Source: Morella rubra (taxonomy: Eukaryota > Streptophyta > Magnoliopsida > Fagales > Myricaceae). From it: a stretch of 64,000 bases of DNA. The notes beneath the pieces were generated by a model that was given only the letters and a program-made list of their open reading frames with translations, searched no databases and was not told the origin of the DNA. The stretch covers positions 124,001 through 188,000 of the forward strand of contig RXIC02000421.1 in the NCBI GenBank assembly GCA_003952965.2, given 5' to 3'. Each line of letters starts with the position of its first letter. The stretch's first letter is position 1. Below are positions 58,367 to 64,000 of the stretch, in pieces. A program made the position numbers and the translations under genes.

Positions 58367-60195
58367 TCATCCTTCTAATATAAACAAAAATTGGAAAAAT
58401 TTAGGGAAAATTACACTTTTCGCCCCCAGACGATATGATGGGTCCCCCTCACATTGCACACAATTTTATTGATATTGTTGACATTTAGCATCCTTCCATC
58501 TACATCGCTGCCCACTACCGCTTTCACACCTCGCCTTCTGCTTTTCTATCGTTTTGAACGGAAAACATTGCACGTGACAAGCACATGCGTTGTACCTCCT
58601 TCTTCTTCCCCATTTTACCCCTGCTCGTGTGACTAAACTTACTGCGATACCCCTTTTAAAAATAACAAAACGAACGTGCTTTAATATAACAAAAATGCCC
58701 TCAAGACCACTTTTGAAATCTTGTTTTCACTTTCAGTGGGGTATTCGTGAAATAGACAGTGCGAGGAGGAGGGATCCTACCAGCGCCCAAACACCATCGT
58801 CACTGTCGATCTTAGAGCATTTCTTCACTGTTGAACGCTGCGTTTCTCACCCTTAGACGAATTTGGTAAATATCGCACCTTTTTTCATTGATTTTAAATA
58901 TTTTCTCTGTTTTTAGGGTTTCGACGGCAACAATATTTTTCTCTCATTTAACAAAACATTGAATCTTTCATTCCAGTTTAGTTAATAGAACATTGAATTG
59001 TTCATTTATGTTTTATTCCAGTTTAGTTAAACACCCATTTAATATACATTGAATTGTTCATTCCACTTTTGATATTGTTTGATTTGGGTATATTGTGTGA
59101 TTTGGGGATTTTGTAAGTACAATGAGTAGAAGTGTGTTTCATTATTCAATATTGTGTAGATTGTGAAGATGAAGCATATGTATGGCCTGTGAATGATAAT
59201 TTTAGCACGAAGCAATGTAGTGTACATTTTTTTAGTGGCCCCCGTGTGGTGAAATGCTTTTTCCATATTGTTTAAGTACAGTTTGTTATATATTGAAACC
59301 GGTGGTCCTTCATGTGCAATGTTTTATTTTGAAATTGGTGGTCCCTTATGATCTTTTTAAGCAAAAGCACGAAGTAATGTTTATATTGTTTAAGTAGTGT
59401 TTGGCCAACATGTTAGAATTAAAATATTGTTTGTATAGTTTTGTCTTATTTATGTCCCTCATGTGCTTCCATTCTCTTTACACACAACCAGAAAACATGT
59501 CATTGACACTGAATATTAAACTTGGGCAATGTTTTTTTAACAGTATGCTTGCTTTGACGTGGCATGTAGCTGGGAACAGTGGGAGAGTTAATAACATTTG
59601 AGGTGCACTTCGGGGGAAGATTTGTTCGCAATGTAAGTTGCACGTATGTTGGTGGGGATGTTAGAATGCATGATGAGCCATTTAACCTGGATATCCTCTC
59701 TTTTATTGATTAGAGGAGATTGGAAAAATTTATGGGTACAAGACTGGAGATTTGATTTACTATAAGAAGCCTAAGTTGAACAAAACAGATGGATTAGTGC
59801 TGCTAACATCTGATTACGATGTGCTGAACATGGTTAAGCACCACCGTAAAGAGAAACTGTGTGTGTTGTACTCTGTAGGTTTTGGAGAATCCCACTCTGG
59901 TGATCCTAATGGTGGTGCAGGGTATGTTGAGGAAGAGGAGGAAGAGCGTCGCTGATTGGGAATCAACGACCCTTTTTGGCAACATGTATTGAGTGACGAT
60001 GACAAGCTTTTTGACGTAGGAGTAGATGTTGGTTGCTCAAGTGGTAAATCAACGGGAGTTGGTACATCAACGGGAGCTGGGGACAGTGAGGCTGAGGAGG
60101 GTGATGCCGAAGAAAATGAGAGTGATGGATCCATGTACTATACTGGGGACAGTGAGGCTAAGGAGGGTAATGCCGAAGAAGTTGAAGCATATTAG
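58367..60195 (+). mobile_element. Mutator-like fragment, second tandem copy with transposase N-terminus
   Basis: It has the same MULE terminal motif at about 58,399. From 59,590 it encodes EVHFGGRFVRN, TYVGGDVRMHDEPFNLD, then in another frame IYYKKPKLNKTDGL, LTSDYDVLNMVKHH and GESHSGDPNGGAGYVEEEEE, ending in a second acidic stretch (stop at 60,193-60,195). This is the N-terminal PB1-like region of plant MULE transposases. A frameshift near 59,715 and a stop after the acidic run break it; the MULE/DDE core is absent. It is non-autonomous and truncated. Confidence 0.75.
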
Positions 60196-60495
60196 GGAGC
60201 AAGAGGGAGCATAAAGGAAGAATGTTTTAAATAAAACTTATTTACATATTTCGCTTGGGCACGTCATGGAGCAAGAGGGAGGCATGTATTAAAGTAAAAC
60301 TTATTTGCCTATTATATTTCGCTCGGGCAAGTTAGAGAGCATGTAGGAGGCATGTTTTAAAGTTAACTTGTTTACATATTTTGCTGGGGCACGTTAGGAG
60401 CATCAAGGAAGCCTATTTTTTTTAAAAAAAAATTATTTACATATTTCGCTCAGGCACGTTAAAAAGCAATAGGGAGGCATGTTTTAAAATAAAGC
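60196..60495 (+). repeat. Tandem repeat, four to five units of about 60-75 bp
   Basis: Each unit reads roughly GAGGCATGTTTTAAA, AACTTATTTACATATTTCGC, then GGGCACGTTA with a GAGCAAGAGG link; unit starts can be placed near 60,198, 60,266, 60,330, 60,400 and 60,466. Units have diverged by indels, including an A/T homopolymer. Non-coding. Confidence 0.75.
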
Positions 60496-60539
60496 CCAAT
60501 GCACGTGCAATACAAAAGAAGGCTATTGGGCTACATTAG

Positions 60540-60971
60540 TAGTTTAACACACGTGATACATAAAGATTTAGGGAGCATTGACTGTTCAACATGACCATTA
60601 TCAGTTCCTGAAAAGCACAGACACATCACAATGCCAAAAAACACCCAAGATATTAGCAAAGCCCTCTTATATTGCCTTTGTACAAACTTAAGCTTCTGAT
60701 TTAGGGTCTCCATTTCCAATCGGTGATGCTCTCGTTGTCATTCTAAGGTCTCAACCTTCTGATTTAGGGTCTCCACTTCCAATCGATGTTGCTCTTGTTG
60801 TCCTTCTGAGGTCTCAACCTTCATTTTCACGATCACCACTTCTAGCCGTTGTTTCTCATGCTCTGCATCTATATAAGTAGTACACTTTCCACAATCTTTT
60901 TGCGATTGTGATTCAACTCTTGTAGCCTCTTCATTAATCTTTTCATGCCGGTCTAGTAGCTGCCTCAGCAT
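60540..60971 (-). pseudogene. Coiled-coil protein with a C-terminal membrane span, function unknown
   Basis: The minus-strand frame is open from 60971 except for one TGA at 60738-60740. It encodes a charged coiled coil (LLDRHEKINEEATRV; QQEQHRLEVETLNQKVETLE) in which an unit of about 20 residues is repeated at DNA and protein level, then a hydrophobic segment ALLISWVFFGIVMCLCF and a short tail. No start was chosen; the 5' part seems cut off where kinase K begins. The layout recalls small coiled-coil/TM proteins attached to GRF-type zinc fingers in plants, but no zinc finger is present, so this is only a resemblance. Confidence 0.5.
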
Positions 60972-60997
60972 TCTCTTACCATGATGGTCTCGATATT

Positions 60998-61939
60998 TTA
61001 TTCACCTGATGTAGTTGATGACCATATTGAGCTGTCTCCAACACCTTTAGTTTGTCTTTCTGGTGATGATATGAAAGGCTTTAGAGGTATTTGTAAGTAT
61101 TTCAATTCTTCTTTAAGCATTCCTACAACTTTGTGCATTGAAGGACGATAGCTAAGCTTCATATGTATACATTGTAACGCAACTATGATCATCTTTTTAT
61201 AAATTTCCTTTTCTTCCTCTGTCACATTATCAATTTCTATATCCTTCCCATCCTACAATTGGTCATAGACCCACGTAGGAAAATAAATTGGACTTGAATG
61301 GTCAATTGATACATTCACATTCTTTCTTCTACCTGCCATTTCCATTAACAACATTCAAGAGCTATAAACATCAGCATTATATGAGAGGCCTCCAATATTT
61401 TTATAGAATAACTTAGGACCCAGGTATCCTAACGTCCCTCTTACATCAGTCAAAGAAACAATGCTGTCATTTACTGGATACAATCTTGATAGACCAAAGT
61501 CAGAAACCTTAGGAGTAAAATTGTCATCAAGAAGAATATTGTGGGGCTTAATATCAAAATGTACGATCTGCATGTCACATCCTCGATGCAAATATTCAAT
61601 TCCACTAGTCATTCCTAGAACAATATCATATAGTTTCTCATAGCTTAAGAAGATACCTTCGTCCTAAGAAAAAATGTATTTATTGAGGGAGCCTTCGGGC
61701 ATGAACTCGTATACAAGAGATTGTTTTGCTCCTTTAGTGCGAAAGCCAATGAGTTGCACAATATTAACATGGTGAGTCCTTCCAATAGTTGTTATAACTT
61801 TGCTAATACATTCTTGCCAATTAGCTTTGGCCTTTCCTGGCATCTTTATAGCAACAAGTTGGCCATTTCAAATTGTTTCTTTAAATACAATATCATAGCC
61901 TCCTTCACCTAATTTGTTCTTGAAATTATTGGTCATCCT
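60998..61939 (-). pseudogene. LRK10-like receptor kinase copy K (sister of A)
   Basis: Near-identical to copy A but without A's 286-bp deletion, so it retains [32 protein letters not shown] (APE has become GPK) and SYRPSM. Stops and frameshifts remain (GIEYLHRG preceded by MTS; the segment after YNADVYSS). The exon is cut at 61940 by a CACTA element inserted at exactly the same CCT as in copy A. Confidence 0.9.
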
Positions 61940-64000
61940 CACTACAAAAAAATTGACTTTTAGTGACAAAAAATTTTTTGTCACTAAAAGTCAATATTTC
62001 GTCACTAAAAGTTAGTGACGAAATTTTTTCGTCATGAGCTCCGTCAGCGAATGAGCGTCACGAAATGTATTTCGTGACGAAACCCGAATTTCGTCACGAA
62101 AAGTTTTTAGTGACGGAAATTTTTCGTCACTAAATTTACTGATCGATCGGTACTTGTGACGATCGGTCGGTGAAAACGAAGTGATGGATCGATTGGAAAG
62201 GCGATCGATCGGTATACATTTGAGATGATTGAATGGTACGTATTAACGATCGATCGGTTACGTATTGGTGATTGATCGACACATTTAAACGATCGCACGT
62301 AAGAAATAGACGATCGATCGCTTCAGCAACGACGATCGGACGCTTTATATAAGCGATCGATCACTTAAGTAACGATCGATCATTATGCCATGGACGATCG
62401 GTCGTTTAATTTAGCGATGGAACGTTGATTTATGAACTGATCGATCGGTGATATTGGACGATCGATCAGGAGAATCGATCGTCTATTTCTACACGATCGG
62501 TCGCTTATAGTACCGATGATCGCTTGCACATAGACTGATCGATCAGTAATTTTGTCATTTTAATATTAGCGATCGAACAGTTGTATTGGACGATCGATCG
62601 TTGAACAACAACCGATCGATCGCTGAATATGCCGATCGAACAGTGGTAGATAATGTTTTTTTTTTTTTTAAACAATAATAATAGAAAATATTATATAACA
62701 CGTACATTTTATAATAATAATACAATACTCACATTAATAAACATCAATAATAACATATAGTGATCCATAATTAAATCGAAAATAATATCGTAATAATACA
62801 TAATTAAAAAGTTATTACAATATACATGCATCTACCTTTTTGAACCCCAAACTGGCTGAATAGTCGCTTTGACATGTCGCTCATTTTCTTCTCCATTACA
62901 GAGGACATTTTCTTCTCCAGTTCCTTCGATATTTCTGCCCGTAAGCGCTCTTGCTCCTTTCGCATGCGCTCTTGTTCGTTGCATGCGCTCCTCGTGCTCC
63001 ACTCGCATGCGCTCTTTTTCATGCGCTCCTCCTGCTCCAACCGGATGCGCTCCTGCTCCACCCGCTGCTCCTCACGGTGGTCCCTCAGCGTGGCCTCCAT
63101 CTCAGCTTGCTTCTTCGCAAATTCTTGCAAGTCTTTTTCTCTAGCAGCTCTCATCGCCTCTATCTCATCCCTTGCCTTTGCTAGCTGGTGCTGTAGATCA
63201 GAAGACTGTGTAGTCAAAGTTGATGAAGGCGGAGGCTTAACCGCCCGTCCTAATCCCCGAACATATCCCGACTTCTTGCCCAATATCTCGGAATATACTT
63301 CAATTTCGGTGTAAGTCTTCCCTTCTAAATCACACTGACGCTGGAAGGCATCCATCCGTTCCTGAAAAAATGACAATAATTACCAGAAACATTAAAGTAG
63401 ATAAACTATACATAAATTACATAAAGTAGATTAAAATGAAAGCGACTTACATAAATTTCTCTCGCTCCTTCCGAGGTCCAAATCCCATCTTTGTTTGTAT
63501 AATTCTTTTTATACAGCTCTGCAGGATTGATATTGCCGCTTTCTTGATTTTTCTACATGACAATAGCATAAAGTTATTGACAAACAATATCAATAAAGTC
63601 TAAGATTTAGTTGTTAACTTACCATGCAAGCTCGTGTGCGCTGGAACGAGCGCGAACCAGCAGCGTGGTTCACAGTCAACTTTGATCTATTCTTCTTATT
63701 TTGCTCGCTTCGTTTCTGCGATATTTTAAGTAATTAAATATTAAAAGAATGTAATATTTAAGCAACGAGTTTTTGTAATCACGTACCATAAATGCTTCGC
63801 TGGTGAACAGATCGCATAACTCCTTCCACTGTTCTTCTGTGGTATCAGGGTGCGGCTTCAGCAACGCCGCCTCTTTACTCGGGAACTTCTTAAAATACGC
63901 ATGCATTCGGTTGCGGTGCGTTCGACGTGCCGTCATCATAGTCTCGACCACCGTCCTCACGTCCTCATGACGGGTGTAGTCAAGGTCGAAGTGGTCCTGC
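61940..64000 (-). mobile_element. Second copy of the CACTA element (left end; runs off the window)
   Basis: It begins CACTACAAAAAAATTGAC after CCT and follows 612-2709 throughout: terminal repeat, GATCGATCG array (62,140-62,645), TnpA-like exons. The right end is beyond the window. Because the flanking kinase and the insertion site are the same, the element was duplicated with its surroundings and did not insert twice. Confidence 0.93.
62804..64000 (-). pseudogene. TnpA-like gene (Transposase_24) in the second CACTA copy, partial
   Basis: Better preserved than at 1514-3267. The last exon is open for 190 codons (63376-62804: QERMDAFQRQCDLEGKTYTE, SGYVRGLGRAVKPPPSS, long Glu/Gln/Arg coiled coil, end CMYIVITF). 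Upstream exons lie near 63,440-63,550, 63,610-63,715 and 63,784-64,000 (RTVVETMMTARRTHRNRM; EEQWKELCDLFTSEAFM before a GTACGTG donor), the last running off the window. Two compensating indels alter about 16 residues in the coiled coil (SACEWSTRSAC). It may still encode a protein, but the whole gene cannot be judged here. Confidence 0.7.

Noticed and set aside
1..64000. Prokaryotic-type systems (CRISPR arrays, operons, phage)
   Set aside because: Spliced receptor kinases, plant transposons and AT-rich introns throughout; the only regular repeats are minisatellites and CACTA subterminal motifs.

Overview
This is nuclear DNA of a plant, most likely a eudicot; the species cannot be named from sequence alone. 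The evidence is AT-rich intergenic DNA, GT-AG introns, plant-type transposable elements and a cluster of LRK10-like receptor kinases (the 'rust resistance kinase Lr10-like' group: GUB_WAK_bind ectodomain, one membrane span, cytosolic non-RD kinase). There are no rRNA, tRNA or CRISPR features.

The window is a decaying tandem array of these kinases. I name the copies by position: A (1-608 and 9112-9280), B (16.8-19.5 kb), C (23.4-27.7), D (28.9-31.8), E (33.0-35.1, + strand), J' (gutted; 35.7 and 38.9-39.1), F (41.7-42.7), G (43.4-45.9), H (47.1-48.2), I (48.3-49.4, + strand), J (51.6-54.4) and K (61.0-61.9). The run B-C-D-E-J' reappears in the same order and strands as F-G-H-I-J, so a five-gene block was duplicated. 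K and what follows is a copy of the first 2.7 kb of the window (copy A). Only E is a complete open gene (three exons, 606 codons before the stop). J is intact except for one nonsense codon. D has an intact ectodomain exon but two frameshifts in its kinase exon. All others are pseudogenes or fragments.

Transposable elements fill much of the rest, and several are bounded to the base by target-site duplications. They are an 8.5 kb CACTA (En/Spm) element in kinase A (612-9108, TSD CCT) carrying broken TnpA-like and TNP2-like genes; a solo LTR inside that TNP2 gene (3922-5169, TSD CCACC); a 3.56 kb gypsy-like solo LTR (12484-16045, TSD TTTCC) whose empty site survives near 40,970; a Pack-MULE (19474-20610) carrying what looks like a piece of the nuclear gene for plastid ribosomal protein bS21; an hAT-like element (24313-25868); a 5'-truncated LINE (51104-51443) with a 13-bp TSD and an empty site near 35.56 kb; foldback/MULE-like inverted repeats (36508-36931, 39565-40395, 54661-55833); a TRIM-like remnant (38049-38395); a tandemly duplicated Mutator-like fragment (57.1-60.2 kb); and, at the right edge, the left end of a second CACTA copy (61940 onward) at the same target site as the first.

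Gene E is the only gene predicted to give a full-length, catalytically competent receptor kinase. The others mainly record birth-and-death evolution: duplication, unequal-crossover joints, microhomology deletions and element insertions that can be ordered against one another because paralogous empty sites are present.
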